Below the pieces are notes generated by a model. The model did no database searches. It saw nothing but the letters and a program-made list of their open reading frames with translations, and was not told where the DNA came from. This document shows, piece after piece, positions 1 to 5,723 of a stretch of DNA of 9,232 nt (the stretch's first letter is position 1; each line of letters opens with the position of its first letter). The position numbers were made by a program, and so were the translations under genes. Source of the stretch: an uncultured Clostridia bacterium (GTDB lineage: Bacteria; Bacillota; Clostridia; Oscillospirales; UBA644); the NCBI GenBank assembly GCA_904502105.1, contig CAJGDF010000056.1:1-9232 (forward strand). The letters run 5' to 3'.

Positions 1-876
1 ATTGCAGTGTTCGGGGTCGATGGTTGCAACCTTGGGAACTGCCTGTGCAAACGGAATATAAATAGCTGTACGGTTATCCATACCGAGGTTGAACTCGTTG
101 GGAACTTTCTTCATCGGACACTTTTCAACGCAAGCGCCGCAACCTGTACAAACATCTTCTTTTACGTAACGAGCTTTTCTCTTGATCTTTACATCAAAAT
201 TACCGACGAAACCGCCAACCTCAGTAACTTCACTGTAGGAGAAGATTCTGATCTTGTCGTTCTGTGCAACGTCAACCATTTTAGGTGTGAGGATACAAGC
301 CGCACAGTCGAGGGTCGGGAATGTTTTGTCGAGCTGAGCCATCTTACCGCCGATGGTGGGGAGCTTTTCTACGATATCAACGGGGAAGCCCGCATCTGCG
401 ATATCGAGAGCTGTCTGAATACCTGCAATACCGCCGCCGATTACGAGTGCACGTTTGGTAACGGGAGACTCACCGGGGATAAGAGGTGTATTGAGGTTAA
501 CTTTTGCAACAGCAGCTTTACCGAGGATGATAGCCTTTTCGGTACCGATGGGCATTTCTTTATGTACCCAGGAGCACTGTTCACGGATGTTTGCGATTTC
601 AACCATGTAGGGGTTGAGACCTGCAGCCGCAGCTGTTTTACGGAAAGTTGCTTCGTGCATACGGGGAGAGCATGAACATACTACTATACCCGTAAGTCTG
701 TGTTCTTTGATAGCATTCTTGATTATATCCTGACCTGCCTGAGAACACATATACTGATAGTTGGTGGAATAAACAACTCCGGGCTCATTTTTGAGTGCTT
801 CGGAGACTGCCTGTACGTCTACTGTACCTGCGATGTTACTACCGCACCAACATACAAAAACGCCAATTCTCTGCAT
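1..876 (-). CDS. hdrA: HdrA-like FAD/iron-sulfur subunit, partial (C-terminus off the left edge)
   Basis: This is the N-terminal 292 residues of a heterodisulfide reductase subunit A homologue; the family is usually about 650 residues. HdrA is the FAD- and [4Fe-4S]-containing core of the cytoplasmic HdrABC complex, where flavin-based electron bifurcation occurs in methanogens. Visible features are an N-terminal HdrA domain (VFVCWCG at 7-12, VVCSCSPRMHEATFR at 65-79), a dinucleotide-binding glycine motif (VIGGGIAG, 145-152), the family-typical TFPTLDCAACILTPKM (185-200; Cys191 and Cys194), and a ferredoxin motif CTGCGACVEKCP (243-254). Cys291 at the edge probably opens a second ferredoxin motif. 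The ATG at 876 has an AAGGAG site 10 nt upstream that overlaps the hdrC stop, so translation is probably coupled. It is the last visible gene of the mdh-fumC-hdrBCA unit. A methanogen CoM/CoB substrate is unlikely in a bacterium, and the electron acceptor is unknown. The family call is secure; the physiological role is not. Confidence 0.92.
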   Translation of the reverse strand, partial: MQRIGVFVCWCGSNIAGTVDVQAVSEALKNEPGVVYSTNYQYMCSQAGQDIIKNAIKEHRLTGIVVCSCSPRMHEATFRKTAAAAGLNPYMVEIANIREQCSWVHKEMPIGTEKAIILGKAAVAKVNLNTPLIPGESPVTKRALVIGGGIAGIQTALDIADAGFPVDIVEKLPTIGGKMAQLDKTFPTLDCAACILTPKMVDVAQNDKIRIFSYSEVTEVGGFVGNFDVKIKRKARYVKEDVCTGCGACVEKCPMKKVPNEFNLGMDNRTAIYIPFAQAVPKVATIDPEHCN

Positions 877-886
877 TTCTATTCCA

Positions 887-892
887 CTCCTT
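887..892 (-). promoter_or_regulatory. Shine-Dalgarno of hdrA inside the hdrC stop region
   Basis: AAGGAG on the minus strand lies 10 nt before the hdrA ATG and shares bases with the hdrC TAA (891-893). It fixes the hdrA start at 876 and suggests translational coupling of hdrC and hdrA. Confidence 0.8.
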
Positions 893-1277
893 ACTTACTG
901 TATTTTCTGAATGCGCTGACAATAGCCTGCTGAGGCATATCATCATCGAGTTTCGCGGGAACATCGTCCGCTTTAAGATGGTTTTTACCCTGCTGACGGA
1001 TAACAGAAAGTCTAACCGCTTCGATAAGCTTTGCGGGTTCAACGCCTCTGGGGCATCTGTCAACACATGCAAAGCAGGTAAGGCATCTGTAAAGGGATTC
1101 GGACTTCATAAGAGGCTCGATATCGCCTTTTTCTACCATGCTTACAAACTGATGGGGATGGTATTCCATTTCATCGTATGCAGGGCATGTTGCGGAACAT
1201 TTACCGCACTTCATGCATTTTTTCGGGTTGACGCCGCTCATTCTGAGCATTTCGTCCTGAAGATACTTTTTATCCAT
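891..1277 (-). CDS. hdrC: HdrC-like 2x[4Fe-4S] electron-transfer subunit
   Basis: This 128-residue protein is a heterodisulfide reductase subunit C homologue. HdrC carries two cubane [4Fe-4S] clusters that pass electrons from HdrA to the HdrB active site. Both cluster motifs are intact: CMKCGKCSATCP (Cys21, 24, 27, 31) and CLTCFACVDRCP (Cys65, 68, 71, 75). There is no signal peptide or membrane segment, so it is cytoplasmic. It is shorter than many archaeal HdrC proteins because little follows the second motif apart from an acidic tail segment (KADDVPAKLDDDMP). The ATG is preceded by a strong AGGAGG at 1287-1292, 9 nt upstream, and it lies inside the end of hdrB (8-nt overlap). That overlap and its place between hdrB and hdrA make it the same complex. 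The call is confident; the reaction partner is inferred from neighbours. Confidence 0.93.
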   Translation of the reverse strand: MDKKYLQDEMLRMSGVNPKKCMKCGKCSATCPAYDEMEYHPHQFVSMVEKGDIEPLMKSESLYRCLTCFACVDRCPRGVEPAKLIEAVRLSVIRQQGKNHLKADDVPAKLDDDMPQQAIVSAFRKYSK

Positions 1278-2061
1278 TTACAGTATCCTCCTTTACTCCG
1301 AGAGCTTCAGCTAAAAGCTCTGTAAAATAAACAACGGGAATATCCGCACCGTTTTTAATAAGGTTGTATTTGCAAAGAGGACAAGCGGTGATGATCATTT
1401 CTGCGCCTGCTGCCTTAGCATTTTCAATAACTGCAAGGCTCTTTTTCTTTGCAAGATCAGGGCTTTCAAGAGCTATGTAACCGCCGCAGCATTCGTTGCG
1501 GTTAGCATATACAACAGCATCTGCACCCATTGCTTTGATAAGATCTTCCATGATCTTCGGATTTTCGGGATCGTCCATTTTCATAACAGAATTGGGTCTG
1601 AGTAAAAGACATCCGTAATAAGCTGCGATCTTTTTACCCTTGAGGGGATTTACGACTTTTTCTTTTACAGCATCGAAACCTACAACATCGCGCAGCATTT
1701 CAAGGTAGTGATATACCTGTGTTTCGCCGTTATAAGGTTCATCTGCCATGTATCTGTTTGCCCTGTCTGCAAAATCTTTGTCGTTCTGCATGGCGTTGTT
1801 TGTCTGTTTGATAACATTGTGACAAGCGGAGCATACCGATACGAGCGGCTGTTCTTTTTTCTTTGCTTCTTTAAGAGCGCGTACGGACGAAAGTTTTGAT
1901 GCGATCTCGTCTTTTGCCGTAGAGAAAACGCCGCCGCAACATTGCCAGTTTTCTATCTCTTCCAAGGTAATACCTAAAACTTCAGCAGATTTTCTTGCAT
2001 ATGTATCAAGATCTTTTGCCTTGTTTTTTAAGGTACATCCGGGAAAATAACTAAACGTCAT
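1270..2061 (-). CDS. hdrB: HdrB-like subunit with two CCG domains
   Basis: This 263-residue protein is a heterodisulfide reductase subunit B homologue. In methanogens HdrB holds two noncubane [4Fe-4S] clusters that cleave a disulfide. Both cysteine-rich CCG domains are complete: Cys9, Cys41-Cys42-Gly-Gly, Cys77-x-x-Cys80, and Cys151, Cys191-Cys192-Gly-Gly, Cys227-x-x-Cys230. The spacings (C-x31-CC-x34-CxxC and C-x39-CC-x34-CxxC) fit the family pattern, so the protein looks catalytically competent. It is soluble, and its length is normal for a stand-alone HdrB. The start at 2061 has a weaker AAAGG site at 2072-2076. It lies 73 nt after fumC, and its end overlaps hdrC. In bacteria the CCG substrate may be a small disulfide, a protein disulfide or another two-electron acceptor; the sequence does not decide. 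The CCG family also includes LutA and GlpC-like proteins, but the HdrC and HdrA neighbours settle the assignment. Confidence 0.93.
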   Translation of the reverse strand: MTFSYFPGCTLKNKAKDLDTYARKSAEVLGITLEEIENWQCCGGVFSTAKDEIASKLSSVRALKEAKKKEQPLVSVCSACHNVIKQTNNAMQNDKDFADRANRYMADEPYNGETQVYHYLEMLRDVVGFDAVKEKVVNPLKGKKIAAYYGCLLLRPNSVMKMDDPENPKIMEDLIKAMGADAVVYANRNECCGGYIALESPDLAKKKSLAVIENAKAAGAEMIITACPLCKYNLIKNGADIPVVYFTELLAEALGVKEDTVNG

Positions 2062-2101
2062 AATTTATTTACCTTTCTTTCCGAATTTTCCTCTGTATGC
2101 A

Positions 2102-2116
2102 GATCCTTAGGGGATC
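2102..2116 (-). repeat. Small hairpin in the fumC-hdrB gap
   Basis: GATCC (2102-2106) and GGATC (2112-2116) form a 5-bp perfect inverted repeat with a 5-nt loop. No U-run follows on the minus strand, so it does not look like a terminator. It could be an RNA stability or processing element, or chance. Confidence 0.3.
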
Positions 2117-2134
2117 ATTATATGTTAAACGGTT

Positions 2135-3511
2135 TTAAACCATTTCTTCCGGATGGAAAACTTCATCAAATCTTTCTGCTGTAAGGAAACCGAGTTCAAC
2201 ACAAGCCTCTTTGAGGGAGATATTGTCTTTGAACGCCTTCTTAGCGGTCTTAGCAGCATTTTCATAACCGATATAGGGGTTGAGAGCGGTTACGAGCATG
2301 AGAGAGTTGTGAAGGTTATGATGCATTTTTTCTTTGTTTGCAACGATACCTACAGCGCAGTTCTTGTTGAAGGAAATAATTGCTTCGGCAAGAAGTCTTG
2401 CGGACTGAAGGAAGTTGTAAATACAAACGGGCATGAATACGTTAAGCTCAAAGTTACCCTGAGAAGCTGCGAGACCAACGGATACATCGTTGCCGATTAC
2501 CTGAACGGCTACCATGGTAACTGCTTCGCACTGAGTGGGGTTAACTTTACCGGGCATGATGGAAGAACCGGGTTCATTTTCGGGAATGAAAATTTCGCCG
2601 AGACCGTCACGGGGACCGGAAGCGAGCCAACGAACGTCGTTTGCGATCTTCATCATATCGCAAGCAAGAGCTTTGATTGCACCGTGTGCAAAAACGAGTT
2701 CGTCCTTGGATGTGAGTGCATGGAATTTGTTTACTGCGGTAACAAAGGGTTTGCCTGTGATCTTTGCAACTTCAGCAGCAACAGTTTCAGCAAAAGCTTT
2801 GGGAGCGTTAAGACCTGTACCAACAGCAGTACCGCCGAGAGCGAGTTCGTAGAGGGGTTCGATAGAACGTTTGATGAGTTCGATATCTCTTTCAAGGCTG
2901 GATCTCCAACCGCTGATTTCCTGGCTGAACTTGATGGGGGTAGCATCCTGAAGATGTGTTCTGCCGCTCTTAACGATGCCTTCGTTTTCTGCTTCGAGAC
3001 GTTTGAAGGTGTCGATAAGTGTCTGTGCTGCGGGGATGAGTTTGTCTTCGAGAATGAGAACAGCAGCGATATGCATAGCTGTCGGGAAAGTATCGTTGGA
3101 AGACTGGCTCATGTTAACATCATCGTTGGGATGAAGAAGCTTCTTGTCGAGGATCTGATTGCCTCTGTTTGCGATAACTTCGTTTGTGTTCATGTTTGAC
3201 TGTGTACCGGAACCGGTCTGCCAAACAACGAGGGGGAAGTGATCGTTGAGAGCTCCTGCCATAACCTCGTCGCATGCCTGAGCAATAGCATCAAGCTTTT
3301 CTTTTGTCATCTTCTCGGGGCGAAGTGCATTGTTTGTTACAGCTGCCGCTTTTTTGAGAACGCCAAAAGCGTGAATGATTTCGGAGGGCATTGTTTCGAT
3401 GCCTACACCGATCTCAAAGTTTTCATGGCTTCTCTGTGTCTGAGCCGCCCAAAGACGGTCAGCGGGAACTTTTACTTCTCCCATTGAGTCATGTTCAATA
3501 CGGTATTCCAT
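2135..3511 (-). CDS. fumC: Class II fumarate hydratase (fumarase)
   Basis: Fumarase interconverts fumarate and (S)-malate in the cytoplasm. The 458-residue length matches class II homotetrameric, iron-independent FumC enzymes (E. coli FumC is 467). Diagnostic segments are in order: WQTGSGTQSNMNTNEV (97-112), which separates fumarase from aspartase; MSQSSNDTFPTAMHI (134-148); SGRTHLQDATP (182-192) with the active-site His186; and the superfamily signature GSSIMPGKVNP (315-325) on the mobile loop with the catalytic serine. Nothing is truncated. The start at 3511 has AAAGGA at 3526-3531, 14 nt upstream, a rather long spacing. It sits 58 nt downstream of the malate dehydrogenase gene with no terminator between, and 73 nt upstream of hdrB. 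Neighbouring malate dehydrogenase supports the malate/fumarate assignment. The direction in the cell is probably malate to fumarate in a fermenting anaerobe, which is inference. Confidence 0.96.
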   Translation of the reverse strand: MEYRIEHDSMGEVKVPADRLWAAQTQRSHENFEIGVGIETMPSEIIHAFGVLKKAAAVTNNALRPEKMTKEKLDAIAQACDEVMAGALNDHFPLVVWQTGSGTQSNMNTNEVIANRGNQILDKKLLHPNDDVNMSQSSNDTFPTAMHIAAVLILEDKLIPAAQTLIDTFKRLEAENEGIVKSGRTHLQDATPIKFSQEISGWRSSLERDIELIKRSIEPLYELALGGTAVGTGLNAPKAFAETVAAEVAKITGKPFVTAVNKFHALTSKDELVFAHGAIKALACDMMKIANDVRWLASGPRDGLGEIFIPENEPGSSIMPGKVNPTQCEAVTMVAVQVIGNDVSVGLAASQGNFELNVFMPVCIYNFLQSARLLAEAIISFNKNCAVGIVANKEKMHHNLHNSLMLVTALNPYIGYENAAKTAKKAFKDNISLKEACVELGFLTAERFDEVFHPEEMV

Positions 3512-3569
3512 AATTCTGATTTTTATCCTTTCGACTCAAAAATTTATTGTAAATAATTTAAAAACTGAT

Positions 3570-4511
3570 TTAGATGGAAAGCGCTCTGATAACGTTTTTC
3601 AGGCTTTCCGCGCTGGCGTGAAGATCTGCTATCTCCTTGTCGTTGAGGGGAAGGTAAACCTTGCTGTTTGAACCTTTGTGACCTACAACGCTCAGAAGGC
3701 TGAGGCAAACGTCTTCGATGCCGTATTCACCGTGTGTCATTGTTGATACTGTAAGAGTTGTGTCTATGCCGCTGAGAAGGCATTTGCAGATATGACATAC
3801 GGATGTTGAGATCGCATAGAATGTTGCACCCTTACGTTCAATAACACGGGCACCGGACTTACGTACGTAATCTTCCACTTCTTCTCTCTTGAGATCCGGA
3901 TAAGATGCTCCGTTGATGATCGATTTTGAATAATCTTCAACAGGAACATTGGAGATGTTTGCAATAGACCAGGGAATGAAAGAAGAATCACCGTGTTCAC
4001 CGAGCACGTATGCATGTACGTTGTGCTGGCTTACGGAGTAGTATTCGGAAATTCTCGAACGGAGACGTGCAGTATCGAGAATAGTACCGGAACCGATTAT
4101 TCTTGATTCGGGAATTCCCGAGTATTTGCAGAATACGTATGTGAGAATGTCAACAGGGTTGCTGACGAGAACGTATGTTGCATCGGGAGCATTCTTTACG
4201 AGATCGGGAATGATGGATTTGAGTATGTTAACGTTTGTCTGAGCAAGATCAAGTCTTGTCTGACCGGGCTTTCTTGCAATACCTGATGTTACGATTACGA
4301 TGTCGGAACCTTTGATATCGCTGTAATCGCCTGCGTATATGTTGCAGGGATTGCAGAAGGGGGTGCCCTGTCTGATATCAAGAGCTTCGCCCATTGCTTT
4401 TTCGTCATTTATATCAAGCATTACGATTTCGGATGCAAGTCCGTTTATTGTAAGGGTATATGCGATTGTTGAGCCTACATAGCCTGTTCCGATTATGGCA
4501 ATCTTGTTCAT
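3570..4511 (-). CDS. mdh: LDH-like malate dehydrogenase (often annotated L-lactate dehydrogenase)
   Basis: This is a 313-residue NAD-dependent 2-hydroxyacid dehydrogenase of the lactate/malate family. Visible features are the Rossmann loop GTGYVGS (8-14), Asp33 for NAD over NADP, Asn118, Asp146, Arg149 and the catalytic His173 (GEHGDS). The overall framework is LDH-like (GSGTILDTAR, GATFYAIS). In the substrate loop, however, the residue matching LDH Gln102 is Arg80 (SGIARKPGQTRLDL; Arg86 is Arg109), and arginine there specifies oxaloacetate/malate. From memory, the malate dehydrogenase of Clostridium thermocellum has the same combination (RKPGETRLDL in an LDH-like body). The adjacent fumarase agrees. 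A longer frame reaches 4571, but the ATG at 4511 matches the family N-terminus MNKIAIIG and has AGAGGT 9 nt upstream. It is the first gene of the unit, behind a long leader with two promoters. A lactate-active enzyme remains possible. Confidence 0.8.
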   Translation of the reverse strand: MNKIAIIGTGYVGSTIAYTLTINGLASEIVMLDINDEKAMGEALDIRQGTPFCNPCNIYAGDYSDIKGSDIVIVTSGIARKPGQTRLDLAQTNVNILKSIIPDLVKNAPDATYVLVSNPVDILTYVFCKYSGIPESRIIGSGTILDTARLRSRISEYYSVSQHNVHAYVLGEHGDSSFIPWSIANISNVPVEDYSKSIINGASYPDLKREEVEDYVRKSGARVIERKGATFYAISTSVCHICKCLLSGIDTTLTVSTMTHGEYGIEDVCLSLLSVVGHKGSNSKVYLPLNDKEIADLHASAESLKNVIRALSI

Positions 4512-4520
4512 AAAAAAGAA

Positions 4521-4526
4521 ACCTCT
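4521..4526 (-). promoter_or_regulatory. Shine-Dalgarno that sets the mdh start
   Basis: AGAGGT lies 9 nt before the ATG at 4511. It favours this start over the upstream in-frame ATG at 4571, which lies inside the 11-bp inverted repeat and would add 20 residues that the family lacks. Confidence 0.7.
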
Positions 4527-4569
4527 TTTCTGAATTTTATCGTTAAGTTTTTGTTTTGTATTTCTATGC

Positions 4570-4599
4570 AATTTATCGATAATCAGATATCGATAAATT
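4570..4599. repeat. 11-bp perfect inverted repeat, candidate operator or leader hairpin
   Basis: AATTTATCGAT (4570-4580) and ATCGATAAATT (4589-4599) are exact reverse complements with an 8-nt spacer. The repeat overlaps the end of a minus-strand TATAAT (4597-4602) and would cover the start site of any promoter using it, a typical repressor position. As RNA from the upstream promoters it would be an 11-bp hairpin without a following U-run, so not an intrinsic terminator. It does not match the Rex consensus. Confidence 0.6.
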
Positions 4600-4602
4600 A
4601 TA

Positions 4603-4643
4603 CCGATATCCCTCGGAACATTTTATGTCGAACGGTATATCGG
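4603..4643. repeat. 41-bp imperfect inverted repeat upstream of the mdh -10-like box
   Basis: The arms are 19 nt around an AAA centre: CCGATAT (4603-4609) pairs with ATATCGG (4637-4643), and ACAT (4618-4621) with ATGT (4625-4628). The intervening arm positions pair only in part. It adjoins the TATAAT at 4597-4602, which has no good -35 box, so this could be an activator site or a leader RNA structure. The function is not shown by sequence. Confidence 0.45.
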
Positions 4644-4725
4644 AAAATTGATTTTTCTTGGATTTCATGCGCTTTTTCTGTTGTTTTTCAAGATATAGCG
4701 TCGACACCAAACTTTCTATAATACA

Positions 4726-4754
4726 ATTATAGCATAAACTTGGTTATTTTTCAA
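4726..4754 (-). promoter_or_regulatory. Sigma-A promoter P2 of the mdh-fumC-hdr unit
   Basis: Minus strand: TTGAAA (4749-4754), 17-bp spacer, TATAAT (4726-4731), with TGC directly before the -10 (extended -10). The predicted start is near 4719, giving a leader of about 208 nt to the mdh ATG. Confidence 0.75.
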
Positions 4755-4772
4755 CTGTTTACGACAAAATAA

Positions 4773-4787
4773 AATGATAAATTTTTG
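4773..4787. repeat. 15-bp direct repeat, copy 1
   Basis: AATGATAAATTTTTG here is identical to the copy at 4874-4888, 101 bp away. It lies 18 bp upstream of the P2 -35 box. It contains GATAAATT, also present in the inverted repeat at 4570-4599. Confidence 0.55.
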
Positions 4788-4846
4788 TGTTTATCGGTTG
4801 TTATTTTCTTTGCATTAAATAATTTTATGATATATTTAATAATATA

Positions 4847-4875
4847 ATTATAACGTAAAAAATACGTGTTGTCAA
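4847..4875 (-). promoter_or_regulatory. Consensus sigma-A promoter P1 of the mdh-fumC-hdr unit
   Basis: Minus strand: TTGACA (4870-4875), 17-bp spacer, TATAAT (4847-4852), with both boxes perfect. The spacer holds the palindrome ACGTA-N5-TACGT (4853-4867), placed where a repressor could block polymerase. The predicted start is near 4840, giving a leader of about 330 nt. Confidence 0.8.
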
Positions 4876-4888
4876 TGATAAATTTTTG
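4874..4888. repeat. 15-bp direct repeat, copy 2
   Basis: AATGATAAATTTTTG, identical to the copy at 4773-4787. It overlaps the P1 -35 box by 2 bp, so a protein bound here would touch polymerase at P1. Confidence 0.55.
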
Positions 4889-4957
4889 CCGATTTTACAA
4901 GGTAAATCCAATTTTGAAATACTGTTTAAATAAAATATATTGTTTTATATTTTAACA

Positions 4958-4989
4958 GGACACAGCATTACGTTTTTTTTGCCGTGTCC
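4958..4989 (-). terminator. Hairpin downstream of thpR, possible terminator
   Basis: GGACACAGC (4958-4966) and GCCGTGTCC (4981-4989) form a 9-bp stem (one wobble pair) with a 14-nt loop. It starts 27 nt after the thpR stop. The tract after it on the minus strand (TGTTAAAATATAAAA) is AT-rich but not a clean U-run, so termination is only likely. Confidence 0.4.
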
Positions 4990-5016
4990 CGTTCATTTAG
5001 AAAAATTTTGTTTTTA

Positions 5017-5517
5017 TCATAGATTTTTGGCATATACTTCAGTATATACGAGTTTTCCGTTTATCCTGTCCGAACGCATAAGCGAGATTTTTTCAACGTG
5101 CATTTCTGTCTGTTTTACCTGAAGATCAACAGCTGTTTTTGCAGTCACTTCTCTCGCTATTGTTATGTGGGGAGAAAATTGTTTTTTATCCACAGGGATC
5201 CCGTTTTTGTCCAATTCTTCTCTTAAATATTTTGCAAGTCGGAACAGCCCCGGTTCTTTTTTCAGACCAATCCAATAAAGCGACCCGAACCGACCGCTTC
5301 CGTTAAGACATATGTTGAAACATTCTTCTGAAATTCCGTCCATTATTTTTTTTATGTCATTTATACGCATTGATTCTCCGATAAACGCAAGGGTCAAATG
5401 GAGATTTTCAGCTTTTGTGAAATTACCGTGCTCGCTTTGCTCTTTTAATGAATTTATCTGTCGTATCAATTCTTTTTTAAATTCTTCCGAAAATTTTACA
5501 GCAATAAATAATCTCAT
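5017..5517 (-). CDS. thpR: RNA 2',3'-cyclic phosphodiesterase (LigT/ThpR, 2H phosphoesterase)
   Basis: This 166-residue protein belongs to the 2H phosphoesterase superfamily, whose ThpR/LigT members open 2',3'-cyclic phosphates on RNA and can show weak 2'-5' ligase activity. The N-terminus MRLFIAVKF is typical of the family, and both catalytic HxTx motifs are present: HLTL (His40, Thr42) followed by AFIGE, and HITI (His117, Thr119) followed by ARE. The distance between them and the total length are normal for a complete enzyme. No signal peptide is seen. The start at 5517 has no good Shine-Dalgarno, only A/G-rich AAAGAAGAA further upstream, so translation may be modest. It is a single-gene unit with its own promoter at 5553-5582, divergent from the PurF-like gene. 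Cellular substrates of this family in bacteria are largely unknown, and the neighbours give no further hint. Confidence 0.9.
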   Translation of the reverse strand: MRLFIAVKFSEEFKKELIRQINSLKEQSEHGNFTKAENLHLTLAFIGESMRINDIKKIMDGISEECFNICLNGSGRFGSLYWIGLKKEPGLFRLAKYLREELDKNGIPVDKKQFSPHITIAREVTAKTAVDLQVKQTEMHVEKISLMRSDRINGKLVYTEVYAKNL

Positions 5518-5552
5518 TTTTTTGTACCGAATTCTTCTTTGTTCTTAACATA

Positions 5553-5582
5553 ATTATAGCTTAAACGATCGGAATATGTCAA
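5553..5582 (-). promoter_or_regulatory. Sigma-A promoter of thpR
   Basis: Minus strand: TTGACA (5577-5582), 18-bp spacer, TATAAT (5553-5558). The predicted start is near 5546, leaving a leader of about 30 nt. It is back to back with the PurF-like promoter. Confidence 0.8.
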
Positions 5583-5635
5583 GGATGAATGTCTAAAAAA
5601 ATAACTCCTGATATGTAACAATTCTGTAAACTGTA

Positions 5636-5664
5636 TTGAAAAAGATGTCGAATTGTAATATAAT
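5636..5664 (+). promoter_or_regulatory. Sigma-A promoter of the purF-like gene
   Basis: TTGAAA (5636-5641), 17-bp spacer, TATAAT (5659-5664). The predicted start is near 5671, about 50 nt before the start codon. No purine-box-like repeat was noticed. Confidence 0.75.
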
Positions 5665-5712
5665 AAAACTATATTTAGATTTAGAATGTTTGTATTTAAT
5701 ATATTTTATTGC

Positions 5713-5717
5713 GGAGG
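5713..5717 (+). promoter_or_regulatory. Shine-Dalgarno that sets the purF-like start
   Basis: GGAGG lies 6 nt before the ATG at 5724. This rules out the in-frame TTG at 5709, which lies upstream of the site, and fixes the N-terminus as Met-Gly-Gly-Phe-Phe-Gly. No alternative start would supply a leading cysteine. Confidence 0.85.
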
Positions 5718-5723
5718 ATATTT

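Larger units (their letters stand above)
4512..5016. other. 505-bp AT-rich non-coding region between mdh and thpR
   Basis: No credible coding sequence is seen on either strand. The region holds the two minus-strand promoters, the two inverted repeats and the 15-bp direct repeats listed here, plus the hairpin after thpR. No known riboswitch or structured RNA family was recognised by eye. Confidence 0.7.

Noticed and set aside
7..675. A 222-codon plus-strand open frame opposite hdrA.
   Set aside because: The minus strand encodes unmistakable HdrA motifs throughout; the plus-strand product is cysteine-rich and unlike any family I know.
1..2061. Methanogenic CoM-S-S-CoB heterodisulfide reductase activity, or archaeal origin of the window.
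   Set aside because: Promoters, ribosome sites and all neighbours are those of a clostridial bacterium; HdrABC homologues are common in anaerobic bacteria, where the coenzymes are not expected.
2117..2122. A minus-strand TATAAT in the fumC-hdrB gap as a separate hdr promoter.
   Set aside because: No acceptable -35 box is found 16-18 bp upstream, so a fumC-linked transcript is simpler, although a weak internal promoter is not excluded.
2153..3199. A 348-codon open frame on the plus strand opposite fumC.
   Set aside because: It is fully antisense to a textbook fumarase, has no recognisable domain and a low-complexity cysteine/phenylalanine-rich translation; it is a codon-bias shadow.
2135..3511. 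Aspartate ammonia-lyase as an alternative to fumarase.
   Set aside because: The WQTGSGTQSNMNTNEV segment is fumarase-type; aspartases have a different GAGTSxNMNxNEV-like version.
4512..4571. A 20-residue N-terminal extension of the malate dehydrogenase.
   Set aside because: The family starts at MNKIAIIG, a ribosome site precedes 4511, and the extension would begin within the inverted repeat.
4570..4599. The inverted repeat as a Rex (NADH-sensing) operator, plausible for fermentative genes.
   Set aside because: It lacks the TTGTnAA-type half-sites known for Rex; the resemblance is only in AT-richness and symmetry.
4570..4643. The leader hairpins as intrinsic terminators or a known riboswitch.
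   Set aside because: No U-run follows either stem on the minus strand, and no conserved riboswitch core was recognised.
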